A stretch of DNA of 64,000 nucleotides from Endobugula sp965214375 (GCA_965214375.1 OZ243947.1:1426001-1490000), one strand, 5' to 3'. Counted from the stretch's first letter, positions 30,899 to 39,646 are shown. Numbers and translations are program-made. The notes: generated by a model from the sequence alone, not told the origin.

Positions 30899-31894
30899 AT
30901 GAAGCAATATGATATCTACGGCATTGGTGCCGCTTTGGTCGATACTGAAATTGAAGTGACCGACAATGACCTCAACACTTACAACATCGAAAAAGGCGTT
31001 ATGACACTGGTTGATGAATCAAGACAAACAGAACTGATGTCACATCTTTCAGATCATCTGATTGCCTCTAAGCGTGCCAGTGGTGGTTCTGCTGCCAACA
31101 CCATCATTGGCGCCAGCTATTTCGGTGCAAACACCTTTTATTCCTGCAAGGTTGCCAATGATCATAATGGCGAATTTTACCTGAATGATATGAAAAATGC
31201 TGGTGTCAGCACCACAATTTCTCATACTGATTTTGAAGGTATTACCGGTAAATGTCTGGTGATGATTACTCCCGATGCGGAACGCACCATGAATACCTAT
31301 TTGGGTATTAGCGAGACCGTATCGGTAGAACAACTCGATGAGCAAGCGCTAAAAGACTCACATTATGCCTATATTGAAGGCTATTTGGTTACGTCAGAAA
31401 CAGGTCGTGCAGCGGCCATTGAGCTGCGAAAACTGGCAGAGAAACATAATGTCAAAACTGCATTTACGCTTTCTGATCCAGCGATGGTACAGTTTTTCGG
31501 TGACGGCTTAAAAGAAATGATTGGCGACCGCGTTAATTTATTATTCTGTAACCAGGAAGAAGCGCTAGGCTTTACTCAAACAGACACATTGGAAGACGCT
31601 ATTACAGCACTAAAAACCTATGCCGATGAATTTGCCATTACACTCGGCGGTGACGGTGCACTGGTATTTGATGGTGAGAATATTATCACCATTGCTCCCA
31701 ACAGCGTTAAAGCCATTGACTCCAATGGTGCAGGCGATATGTTTGCGGGTGCTTTCTTATACGCTATCACCAATGGTCACAATCACCAACAAGCTGGCGA
31801 TCTTGCTAGCGCCGCTTCCGCACAGGTTGTTAGCCAATATGGCCCGCGTTTAAGACCAGAGCAGCATAAAGATATTCTCAAAAAAGTTCTGTAA
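30899..31894 (+). CDS. PfkB-family sugar/nucleoside kinase
   Basis: The 331-residue protein has the two PfkB signatures: GGSAANTIIGASYFG near residue 61 and DSNGAGDMFAGAFLY near residue 276 with the catalytic aspartate. Close relatives in Pseudomonas and Vibrio are annotated as adenosine kinase or generic carbohydrate kinase, so the substrate is uncertain. It is divergent from mrcB. A MITE-like repeat begins six bases after its stop. Confidence 0.88.
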   Translation: MKQYDIYGIGAALVDTEIEVTDNDLNTYNIEKGVMTLVDESRQTELMSHLSDHLIASKRASGGSAANTIIGASYFGANTFYSCKVANDHNGEFYLNDMKNAGVSTTISHTDFEGITGKCLVMITPDAERTMNTYLGISETVSVEQLDEQALKDSHYAYIEGYLVTSETGRAAAIELRKLAEKHNVKTAFTLSDPAMVQFFGDGLKEMIGDRVNLLFCNQEEALGFTQTDTLEDAITALKTYADEFAITLGGDGALVFDGENIITIAPNSVKAIDSNGAGDMFAGAFLYAITNGHNHQQAGDLASAASAQVVSQYGPRLRPEQHKDILKKVL

Positions 31895-31899
31895 ATTGT

Positions 31900-32062
31900 A
31901 GAGGTATATAAGGCCTCCCGGACACGCCGTTGCCCTCCATGGACGGAGGGTAGCTCGAAAACGCAGGAGCAGTTTTCGGGTATACGTCCATGGAGGCTCG
32001 GTCGCACAAGCTTTTGTGAAAAGCCCATGCCGCTCACGGTCCGGTTAACCTTATATGCCTCT
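31900..32062. repeat. MITE-like element, copy A (163 bp)
   Basis: The ends are a 24-bp imperfect terminal inverted repeat, AGAGGTATATAAGG at the left and AGAGGCATATAAGG reading in from the right, both closing on CGGAC. Inside are nested hairpins (CGAAAAC/GTTTTCG) and a core containing AGGCTCGGTCGC and CCATGCCGCTCACG. The core recurs in copy B at 42507-42603. It lies between the PfkB stop and the heat-shock promoter, so it may act as the PfkB terminator. No ORF inside. Confidence 0.75.
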
Positions 32063-32081
32063 AAAATAATCTCTTTCCTTT

Positions 32082-32110
32082 CTTGAAATACTGTTATCTA
32101 TCCTCATATA
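32082..32110 (+). promoter_or_regulatory. Sigma-32 heat-shock promoter
   Basis: CTTGAAA (32082-32088) and CCTCATATA (32102-32110) are 13 bases apart. This is close to the RpoH consensus CTTGAAA-N11-16-CCCCATNT. It precedes the small heat-shock gene and begins 20 bases after the MITE-like repeat. Confidence 0.85.
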
Positions 32111-32175
32111 AGTAATACGCAAGGCCACACGGCTTGCCCAACCGGATGTATCTTGAAGAATCCAACCTTTAATTT

Positions 32176-32194
32176 ATCGCTTATTAATGAGGAT
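32176..32194 (+). promoter_or_regulatory. ROSE-like RNA thermometer hairpin masking the ribosome site
   Basis: The last leader hairpin pairs ATC(G)CTTA with TGAGGAT over a TTAA loop. It puts TCGCT opposite the AGGA Shine-Dalgarno sequence with a single bulged G. U(U/C)GCU opposite AGGA is the defining ROSE element signature. The ATG follows seven bases after AGGA. Heat would melt the hairpin and free the ribosome site. Confidence 0.75.
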
Positions 32195-32200
32195 ACGACT

Positions 32201-32656
32201 ATGACTAGAATTGATTTAACACCACTATACCGCTCCAGCATTGGCTTTGACCGTTTTGGCTCCATACTGGATGCCGCGTTTCAATCCGAAAAAAGTTCTG
32301 CCGGATACCCCCCCTACAATATTGAAGTACTAGAAGAGAATAGATACGCCATTACACTGGCGGTTGCCGGCTTTAAAGACAATGATTTAAACCTAGAAAC
32401 TGAAAACGGTGTGCTCACGGTAAAAGGCAAACAAGGCCCTGACGATAACCGTCAATACCTGCATCAAGGTATCGCACAACGCGCTTTTGAACGTAAATTT
32501 AATCTCGACGATCACGTTGAAGTGACCAACGCAGATTTAGCCGATGGCTTGCTAACCATTACCTTAATACGGGAAATACCGGAAGCCATGAAACCACAGT
32601 CCATTGCAATTAATCGCAGCAACGTACTCGAACACCCTGAAAATAAAGATTCTTAG
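32201..32656 (+). CDS. Small heat-shock protein (IbpA/Hsp20 family)
   Basis: The 151-residue protein is an alpha-crystallin chaperone that holds unfolding proteins for refolding by DnaK/ClpB. The alpha-crystallin domain covers about residues 30-125, with YAITLAVAGFKDNDL and FERKFNLDDHVEV. The C-terminus has the IxI-type SIAI used for oligomer assembly. The start at 32201 is chosen because it has AGGA at seven bases and lies under the thermometer; an upstream in-frame ATG at 32153 lacks these. Control is predicted at two levels, sigma-32 and RNA melting. Confidence 0.95.
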   Translation: MTRIDLTPLYRSSIGFDRFGSILDAAFQSEKSSAGYPPYNIEVLEENRYAITLAVAGFKDNDLNLETENGVLTVKGKQGPDDNRQYLHQGIAQRAFERKFNLDDHVEVTNADLADGLLTITLIREIPEAMKPQSIAINRSNVLEHPENKDS

Positions 32657-32768
32657 GTGTCAATACAAGCCCTATTCATTAATACTATGACGTAGAAGTG
32701 GCACAAACCACTTCTACCTACTCATCGCTACTGATTGCTAGGGCGTTCTTTACAAGCCTAAAAACTGC

Positions 32769-32797
32769 TTGACTTTTCCTAACAAGGCCTATATCGT
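32769..32797 (+). promoter_or_regulatory. Candidate promoter of the cold-shock gene with long leader
   Basis: TTGACT (32769-32774) is followed after 15-17 bases by TATATC or TATCGT. The resulting leader would be about 150 bases, pyrimidine-rich and AT-rich, like the long structured leaders of cold-shock mRNAs. No other feature is seen in 32657-32953. Confidence 0.4.
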
Positions 32798-32953
32798 GAA
32801 CCCAGCTTGGAAATAAGCCCATTTTTATTATCTCCATTTCGTCGCCTTATTTGTAGTTCTTCGTCCTGTAGTTTCTAAATTTCAATTTATATTTCCCGCT
32901 TATTCATGCCTTACAAGGGCATCCATATACTTTTTATACACAGGATATCTATC

Positions 32954-33163
32954 ATGTCTAATACAACTACTGGTACCGTAAAATGGTTCAACGAATCTAA
33001 AGGTTTTGGCTTTATCGAACAAAAGTCTGGCCCAGACGTATTTGCACATTTCAGTGCAATTGTTAGCTCGGGTTTTAAAACGCTGGCTGAAGGTCAGCAG
33101 GTTGAGTTCAGTGTTACTCAAGGCCAAAAAGGCCCACAAGCAGAAAATATCGTAGTGATCTAA
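32954..33163 (+). CDS. Cold-shock domain protein (CspA family)
   Basis: The 69-residue protein is a single OB-fold nucleic-acid chaperone. RNP1 is KGFGFIE near residue 16 and RNP2 is VFAHFSAI near residue 29. The ATG at 32954 has AGGA ten bases upstream; an upstream in-frame ATG at 32906 would add 16 residues foreign to the family. A strong terminator follows. It sits directly after the heat-shock gene, so opposing temperature responses are side by side. Confidence 0.95.
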   Translation: MSNTTTGTVKWFNESKGFGFIEQKSGPDVFAHFSAIVSSGFKTLAEGQQVEFSVTQGQKGPQAENIVVI

Positions 33164-33182
33164 TAGCTCGCAATGCTTATAA

Positions 33183-33213
33183 AAGGCAAGCCAAAATGGC
33201 TTGCCTTTTTTTT
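33183..33213 (+). terminator. Rho-independent terminator after the cold-shock gene
   Basis: AAGGCAAGCCA and TGGCTTGCCTT form an 11-bp stem with a 4-base loop, followed by a run of T. Confidence 0.92.
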
Positions 33214-33272
33214 GAATTCAATATGACAAATCGTTCAAATACATATATAGAAAAACAACTCAGTAAAGAGTG

Positions 33273-34256
33273 TTAATGGTTACCTCTTTGTTGCTGATAA
33301 TGTGAGGGCGTTATTTTCATCTTTTTTTTGAAGAGGCGACTAAATACACTATCGTCGGAATAACCCAAAGAGAGGGCGATCTCTTTCACTGATTTGTTGG
33401 TTGTGATTAATAATGTACACGCATGACTTATTCGAACTCCATCAATAAAGGCTTTGGGCGTTTCACCAGTGAGTTCTTTTAATCTGCGATTCAATGTGCG
33501 CTCAGACACGGCCATGACTTTGGATAAATCTTTCGCATTTATCATTTGATAGTGCGCCTTACGAATAGCGTACTCTGCTTTTGCTAAAAATGGGTTTCTT
33601 GAGCTTTGATATCCTTCTGGCACATATAAATTCTGAGACTTAGGTATTGCATCAACGACTGAAAAATCAGCTACTACCTTTGCGGCTTCAACACCGACAA
33701 GTTTTTTAATAATGTGCAGTGTAATGGTTACCCAAGAAAGGGGGCCACCAGCTGTAATGATGTTATTGTCATCAATGAGCTCACTGGCCCATGCTGCATG
33801 CGCTTTAGGGAAAAGCTGTTTTAATTCATCATGCAGCCACCATGTTGTGGTGCATCGTCTATTATTGAGAATTCCGGCTTCGCCGAGTGCAAAGACTCCA
33901 CTACATGAACCGCATATGAGCGCCCCTTGCTGATGACGTGCGCTCAACCAAGATTGTGTTTTCGAATTAGTAATGACCTTAGGTGGACAACCTTCTCCAT
34001 TTGGGATAAATCCAGGCACCAATATGGCGTCACAATAATCAATAGAATCAAGATCAGAATCGACTTCAAGAACCCGCCCGTGACCATCGGTAATCGGCTT
34101 ACCATCATCATTAGCCAATATGACCGTTGGATGCCACTCTACCTTAGCAGGCGCACTACCTTCGGATTTTTGAACAAAGCGTAAGCCGCTTAATGATAAT
34201 ACATCGTTTATGCCCATTAAAACTGATGGCAGAGCATTATTAATAGACAAAATCAC
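33273..34256 (-). CDS. GlxA-type AraC-family transcriptional regulator with DJ-1/PfpI domain
   Basis: The 327-residue protein has an N-terminal DJ-1/PfpI domain (about 1-200). It contains GALICGSCSGVFALGEAG, which has the nucleophile-elbow cysteine, and CTTTWWLHDEL. The C-terminal AraC domain has two helix-turn-helix units (LSKVMAVSERTLNRRLKELTG and EIALSLGYSDDSVFSRLFKKK). The start is GTG at 34256. It is divergent from the ABM protein gene 126 bases away, which is the likely target. The effector is unknown. Confidence 0.9.
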   Translation of the reverse strand: MILSINNALPSVLMGINDVLSLSGLRFVQKSEGSAPAKVEWHPTVILANDDGKPITDGHGRVLEVDSDLDSIDYCDAILVPGFIPNGEGCPPKVITNSKTQSWLSARHQQGALICGSCSGVFALGEAGILNNRRCTTTWWLHDELKQLFPKAHAAWASELIDDNNIITAGGPLSWVTITLHIIKKLVGVEAAKVVADFSVVDAIPKSQNLYVPEGYQSSRNPFLAKAEYAIRKAHYQMINAKDLSKVMAVSERTLNRRLKELTGETPKAFIDGVRISHACTLLITTNKSVKEIALSLGYSDDSVFSRLFKKKMKITPSHYQQQRGNH

Positions 34257-34382
34257 AATGGTAGAAATAATCGGGGATTATCCACAGCTGGCAAATATTG
34301 CATGCATAGTGTCTTTTTTGCCTCTACTAGTCAAGCAATTGGGAGGCATAGAATAGCGCTTCAATCTCAACAGGAGCCAACC

Positions 34383-35033
34383 ATGAAAGAAGCGACTTAC
34401 ATTCCACTGACAGCCAAACATGAACAAGTTAAAAATCTTACTGACTTCCTCTCTGAAGGAGCAGCGTTAGTCACCAAAACCGAGCCCAACACTTTATATT
34501 GGCATGCACTTAAAAAAACCGATGGTAGTTTTGGAATTTTTGATGTATTCCCAAATGAAGCGGGCAGAAACGAACATTTTGCGGGTCAGGTTGCTGCCGC
34601 ATTGAGTGCTAATGCAGAGACTTTAGTTGACCACGGCTGGGATCCAGGGGTTGTTGCCAATATCACCAATTCTACGGTTTTATCTTACAAAAAACCTAGT
34701 GAAAGTTCAGCAAGCGCTACACAGGCGACCTATATTGTGCTCAATGCCCAAGCGGGGAAAGAACACGCATTAGAGGAACTATTAACAGGAGCAGCTCCGG
34801 TGATCAAAGAAAATGAGCCAAAGACTTTGCTATGGACATCTCTTAAACTCAATAACAACACGTTCGGTATTTTTGATACTTTTACTGATGAAAGTGGCAG
34901 AGAAGCCCACTTTAGCGGTCAAGTTGCCGCGGCACTCAAAGCCCAAGCTGATGATCTTGTTGCGGGAGGGTGGGAAAATGGTGTGCTAAAAAACATTCAC
35001 AACTTTGATGTTATTGCAGAAGCAGAAAGATGA
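34383..35033 (+). CDS. Tandem antibiotic-biosynthesis-monooxygenase-like (ABM) domain protein
   Basis: The 216-residue protein consists of two homologous halves of about 105 residues. Compare LYWHALKKTDGSFGIFDVFPNE with LLWTSLKLNNNTFGIFDTFTDE, and HFAGQVAAALSANAETLV with HFSGQVAAALKAQADDLV. Each half looks like a dimeric alpha/beta ABM domain, so the protein may be a fused dimer. ABM proteins include small cofactor-free oxygenases and many of unknown function. The ATG at 34383 has AGGAG upstream. It is divergently transcribed from the GlxA-type regulator. Confidence 0.8.
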   Translation: MKEATYIPLTAKHEQVKNLTDFLSEGAALVTKTEPNTLYWHALKKTDGSFGIFDVFPNEAGRNEHFAGQVAAALSANAETLVDHGWDPGVVANITNSTVLSYKKPSESSASATQATYIVLNAQAGKEHALEELLTGAAPVIKENEPKTLLWTSLKLNNNTFGIFDTFTDESGREAHFSGQVAAALKAQADDLVAGGWENGVLKNIHNFDVIAEAER

Positions 35034-35072
35034 TTATGGTATTGTGTATATTCAAGCAATAGCTATATACAC

Positions 35073-35936
35073 ATGAAAACACTGTTGTACACCATTATCT
35101 CCCTGTTCGCATTTGCGGGCAATTCTGTGTTGTGCCGGATAGCGCTTGGAGACGACACCATGGATGCTGCAAGTTTTACAACCATTCGTTTGTTATCCGG
35201 TATTGTTTTTTTAGCCATTATTCTCAAGGCAGTGACGACGAGCGGCACTACTTTCTCAAGAGGAAGCTGGATAGCGGCATTAATGCTGTTTATCTATGCC
35301 GCAACATTTTCATTTGCTTACCTCTCTTTGGAAACTGGAACAGGGGCTTTAATCCGGTTTGGTTTCGTAAAAATTACCATGATTTTGTCCGGATTATATC
35401 TCGGCAATAAGTTGCACATTGTTGAATGGGTAGGTGTGCTTCTGGCCTTTTCCGGACTGGTTTATTTAGTCATGCCTGGTTTGGGCGCTCCCTCATTTTT
35501 GGGATTTTTCCTTATGATGGTGGCAGGCATATCATGGGGCTTCTATACCTTGGCAGACAAAGGATCTGCAAACCCCTTAATGGATACTGCTTACAATTTT
35601 TATCGCACATTACCCTTGGTACTTGTTTTAATGGCGGTCACATTCCAGCATAAGGCGCTGTAGCCCAAGGGCATTGTACTGGCAATACTATCCGGCGGCA
35701 TTGCCTCTGGTGTTGGCTATGCCATTTGGTATATGGCGCTTAAGGGGCTTTCGGGTACACAGGCAGCAGTTGTTCAGTTACTTGTTCCTGTGATCGCCGC
35801 CATGGGAGGCGTACTGTTCGCGAATGAGATTTTTTCTGTACGCTTGGCTCTATCCGCGCTGTTAACCTTCGGGGGTATATTAGTGGTGGTACTAGGCCGA
35901 CGCTTTTGTGCCCAACCAGCAGATAATGCAGAATAA
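35073..35936 (+). pseudogene. EamA-family transporter gene interrupted by an in-frame TAG
   Basis: The frame is open from 35073 to 35936 except for TAG at 35661-35663. Upstream are about six helices of a DMT/EamA transporter (TIISLFAFAGNSVLCRIAL, then the GALIRFGFVKITM segment). Downstream in the same frame the second EamA repeat continues PKGIVLAILSGGIASGVGYAIWYMALKGLSGTQAAVV and ends in the last two helices. The single lesion is consistent with CAG or TGG mutated to TAG. A 196-residue fragment would lack the last four helices. The substrate is unknown. Confidence 0.85.
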
Positions 35937-35941
35937 AGCTG

Positions 35942-35983
35942 AAAAATAACGGCCATTTTTGTACAATAGTGGCCGTTATTTTT
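35942..35983. terminator. Long inverted repeat between EamA and fic genes
   Basis: AAAATAACGGCCA and TGGCCGTTATTTT form a 13-bp stem around TTTTTGTACAATAG, followed by a short T run. It can terminate transcription from the EamA side. It also sits 16 bases before the fic start, so it may instead be an operator for the winged-helix part of that protein. Confidence 0.6.
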
Positions 35984-35998
35984 TATATATTCGCTTAT

Positions 35999-37029
35999 AT
36001 GGCCAAAAAAACTCAAAAAACACGTGTTTTGGCAATTCTCTCCGGCCAAAATACTCCTTTAAAGCTTGCCGATATTGCAGTCCAAGTGGCCGACGTACCA
36101 GAGCGCACTCTGCGCCGTTGGCTTGCTCAATGGTGCGAGGAAGGAGTTGTAAAAAAATCGGGCCGAGGGAAAGCAACAGCGTATAACCATACACCACAAA
36201 AAAAGCGGTCTATTTGCCGTTTTTACAGCCATTGGATGAGGATATTAAACAAGCGGTATTCAACCAAATAAGAGAGTTGTGGACGCACTACTCAACCGCA
36301 CTCGAGGGAAATACGCTGACACTGGGCGACACTAATTATCTTCTGAGTGAAGGCTTAACCATATCGGGCAAACCCATTAAAGACCATCAAGAAGTGATTG
36401 GTCATGCAAACGCTATTGATACACTTTACCAAAGCTTATCTCAGCCTTTAACGCAGGAAATAGTGTTTGCCCTGCACCGTGCAGTACAGACAGAAATTGT
36501 GAGTGATATTTATAAAACACAGGGCGCGTGGAAACTGGAGCCGAACGGGACTTATACTGTTGACGCCGAAGGGCAACAACAATTTATTCAATACGCCCTA
36601 CCCGCTTATGTGCCTGCACTAATGGATGAATTTATAAACACAATCAATGCTATTGATGTAGAAAAACTCACCATTCAAAATGCAACCGCTTGTTATGCCA
36701 AACTCCATATGGGTTTTGTACATATTCACCCCTTCTGGGATGGCAATGGCCGTATGGCACGCTTACTCGCTAATATACCACTGCTTAAAGCCGGGCTACC
36801 GCCCTTGCTAATTGCTACCGATGCTCGGCGCGAATATATTGAATGTTTAGCTCATTACCAATTAGCGGTAGGCCAAATAAACCATCAAACTGGCATTTGG
36901 CCTCAAGCTGAAAAATCATCTAAAAAATTACATTCATTCACAACGTTTTGTGAAAAGAGCTATCAATCCACTAAAGATGTCATTGAAAAAGCATTTTTGG
37001 AACAAGAAAAACGCCAAGCATCATCTTAG
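35999..37029 (+). pseudogene. Fic-domain AMPylase gene with winged-helix N-terminus, split by a -1 frame change
   Basis: The first part (35999-36205) encodes a winged helix (PLKLADIAVQVADVPERTLRRWL). The second part, in the -1 frame, continues AVYLPFLQPLDEDIKQAV and carries the Fic domain. The inhibitory helix motif is STALEGN (S/TxxxEG, so self-inhibited). The catalytic motif HPFWDGNGRMARLL is intact. Fic proteins usually transfer AMP to target proteins. The frames join at A7 followed by G (36198-36205). A lost base would explain this, but the heptamer A AAA AAG lies in the right phase for programmed -1 frameshifting. The composite of about 343 residues matches the expected family layout. 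Confidence 0.8.
36199..36205 (+). other. Slippery heptamer A AAA AAG at the fic frame junction
   Basis: In the zero frame the codons read CAA AAA AAG. Slipping back one base continues GCG GTC TAT TTG CCG, which is the frame of the Fic domain. A weak stem CGG/CCG within an A5/T5 repeat follows directly. The same heptamer drives dnaX frameshifting in E. coli. A plain one-base deletion from A8 fits equally well. Confidence 0.45.
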
Positions 37030-37031
37030 TA

Positions 37032-39641
37032 TCAAGCCTCCGGCCCCCAAGGTTTAAATAACAACAAAAATTTTGGCAACAGTGTTAACGATGACACTAT
37101 CGCTGCCAACATAGCTAATCCTGTCAGTAAACCAAAATAAATAGATGGAATAAACTTTGATAAGGCAAGAATCGAAAAACCTGCAATGATGGTAATCGAC
37201 GTGTAGTACATGGCACTACCAATTGAACCATGCGCTCGGTGCATAGCCTGAACATAATTGTTATCTTGCTGGAATTCATGGCGAAAACGATAAATATAGT
37301 GAATCGCGTTGTCCACACCAATACCCACCGCAATAGCAGCAATGGTAATGGTCATCATATCCAAGGGAATACCCGCAATTCCCATACCACCCAACACCAC
37401 TAGTGCTGCCAGCATATTAGGAATCAACGCAATCAATGCTAAAAGCAGTGAACGGAAAAGCACTAGAAACATGAATAAGATACCGAAGAATACCGCACTA
37501 ATCGTTAATATCTGTGACGTGAACAAGCTTTGTAACATATTGTTATACAAAACCAATACACCCGTGATATGTACCTTTTCTTCCTCAAGCCCCATGTCTT
37601 CTATCGCATAGCGCTTGACCTTTTTTAATAATTCAGCGCGTTTAAGATTAGGGTCGGTTTCTTTGACTCGCGCGGTAATTCTTGTTTGTTCGATATCGGC
37701 CGACAGATATGGCTTCACCAAAAAGTCTGCAATATCATCGGGTAATAATCGGCGTACTAGCGCCAATTCAAAATCATTCAATGCACGGCCATTTAAATCA
37801 CTACCCACTTGATAAGCCGTTGCCAACGATTGTACCTTGCCAACTTCTGGCAAACTATCCAAATAGTTGTGCAGCTGAGAAATTTTCTCAAGACCTGCCT
37901 TGGTGAACCAGTAACTCTTGAATGGGTCGGATTTTTTTTCCGGCTCTTTTTCTGATGAACTATCGGCAAAAGCATCCGATGCAGATGTGCCAAAAGGATC
38001 GTCTTCGGCAAAGGGGTCACCGCCTTCTGCCACATCACTAACCGTAAAAGGATCACTAGCATCCGCAAAATCATCATGGGTAATAGCATTTACCAGACTA
38101 TTTTCCGTTGGTTTTTTACGGTCAATCACAATATCCAGCGTAATAGTACCACCCAGTTGCTGATCAATGACGAGCATACCCTGATGAATCTCAGTCGTGG
38201 AATGGAAGTAATCAATAAAACGATTTTCAACCTCCAATCGACTGATTCCCACCACACTGACAACGGCTGCAAACACGCCAGCAACAAGAATGAGCGTCCC
38301 ATTGCGTTCCGTAAAACGCGAAAAATTGAGAGTAAATGCACCTGATCGATCACTGGCTACTGAGGCACCCAGTTTAACCTTGGGCAACAACAAAAAACCT
38401 GCAGGAATCATAAGAAATGCCAACACAAATGCTAACAACAAACCGATTGTCATCATCCAACCAAAATCAATCACCGGGCGAATACCACTGACCACTAATG
38501 ATATAAAAGCCACCATGGTTGTCATCACAGTATACATACAGGGCTTAAACATGGCACTCACGGTTTTGCGCAATAGCGCCGCCATATCCAGATCTGGTTG
38601 TAAACTGAGTTCCTCACGAAAACGGACGATTAAGTGAATAGTTAGCGCCAAACAAACAATCAGCAATAATGCGACAAAATTGGAAGAAATTATCGTTAAA
38701 CGCCAATCGATACTCGCTAGAAAACCCAGCATAATCACAACACTTAACAAACAGGTAAGCAATGGCAATAATACAAACTGCCAGCGGCGAAAAATAATCA
38801 CTAAGATGACGACAATAAATAGAATAATACCGATGCCAAAAACGACAATATCACTGGCAATAAAATCCACCATATCGGCGGTAATCATGGAAACGCCACC
38901 CAAAAATATTTGCGCCTCTGCTTTGTATTGATTTACCGTATCACGAACAACTTGCACTCTTTGGTGACTAATTTCGGCCGCAGCTGTTCGATAATCCAAA
39001 AATTCTTGGCTCACCACTTCAAGCTGCTGCTGTTCTATGACAGAAAGCCCTTCGGTTTCTCTTTTTAATCTTAGCGCATCACGCTGACGCACCAAGGCAA
39101 TAAATTTTTCGTCAATATCAAGATTCAACAATAATGCGGTTGTTTTACCATCAGGCCCCAGTAACATATTTTTATAAATAGGGCTCTCAATAAATTCTTT
39201 TGCCGCTAATTCACGATTAACACCTTTATCCTGAAGTGTATTGATACCTGTCGCCACATTCAGCAATGAAATTTTGGGGCTATATAACAGTGGCACATCC
39301 AAAATGGAATTGACGCTTTTTACTCCATCAATTTTACTCAGAGATTCCCGTAAACTTTTCAAGTGCTCCAAACTGGCATCGGAAAATAAATCACCGTCAG
39401 GCTTGTAAGTTACTACTAAAAAATTACCTGACTGATAACGCTTACTCATCTCACGGAAGTAATCTAAGTCTTTATCGTATTCGAGTGTTAAAGAATCAGA
39501 GGAGGCATCTATTTTGAGATTAGGCAATTGCAGAAAAAGCAACACGGCAACCAACATAACACCCAAAACGGTTAACCACGGCTTTTCTAGAACCAATGCA
39601 AAATAGCTCCGCTGAAATATCTTGAATAACGATTGCAACAT
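37032..39641 (-). CDS. RND-superfamily (MMPL-type) membrane exporter
   Basis: The 869-residue protein has the RND half-repeat design. There is helix 1 (about 20-38), a large periplasmic loop, helices 2-6 (about 255-420), a second periplasmic loop and six more helices to the end. The first loop contains ASSDSLTLEYDKDLDYFREMSKRY, typical of the MMPL/hydrophobe exporter group found beside ubiX in Pseudomonas-like genomes. The second loop has an acidic low-complexity insertion at about residues 515-580 with repeated DPF motifs. No periplasmic adaptor or outer-membrane factor gene is nearby. Cargo unknown; lipids or hopanoid-like molecules are known for relatives. It ends four bases before the fic stop. 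Confidence 0.88.
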   Translation of the reverse strand: MLQSLFKIFQRSYFALVLEKPWLTVLGVMLVAVLLFLQLPNLKIDASSDSLTLEYDKDLDYFREMSKRYQSGNFLVVTYKPDGDLFSDASLEHLKSLRESLSKIDGVKSVNSILDVPLLYSPKISLLNVATGINTLQDKGVNRELAAKEFIESPIYKNMLLGPDGKTTALLLNLDIDEKFIALVRQRDALRLKRETEGLSVIEQQQLEVVSQEFLDYRTAAAEISHQRVQVVRDTVNQYKAEAQIFLGGVSMITADMVDFIASDIVVFGIGIILFIVVILVIIFRRWQFVLLPLLTCLLSVVIMLGFLASIDWRLTIISSNFVALLLIVCLALTIHLIVRFREELSLQPDLDMAALLRKTVSAMFKPCMYTVMTTMVAFISLVVSGIRPVIDFGWMMTIGLLLAFVLAFLMIPAGFLLLPKVKLGASVASDRSGAFTLNFSRFTERNGTLILVAGVFAAVVSVVGISRLEVENRFIDYFHSTTEIHQGMLVIDQQLGGTITLDIVIDRKKPTENSLVNAITHDDFADASDPFTVSDVAEGGDPFAEDDPFGTSASDAFADSSSEKEPEKKSDPFKSYWFTKAGLEKISQLHNYLDSLPEVGKVQSLATAYQVGSDLNGRALNDFELALVRRLLPDDIADFLVKPYLSADIEQTRITARVKETDPNLKRAELLKKVKRYAIEDMGLEEEKVHITGVLVLYNNMLQSLFTSQILTISAVFFGILFMFLVLFRSLLLALIALIPNMLAALVVLGGMGIAGIPLDMMTITIAAIAVGIGVDNAIHYIYRFRHEFQQDNNYVQAMHRAHGSIGSAMYYTSITIIAGFSILALSKFIPSIYFGLLTGLAMLAAIVSSLTLLPKFLLLFKPWGPEA

Positions 39642-39646
39642 AAAGA

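Noticed and set aside
27247..35663. Stop codon reassignment to explain in-frame TAA and TAG
   Set aside because: TAA, TAG and TGA all end intact core genes in the window, such as dksA (TAA), anmK (TAG) and gluQ (TGA).
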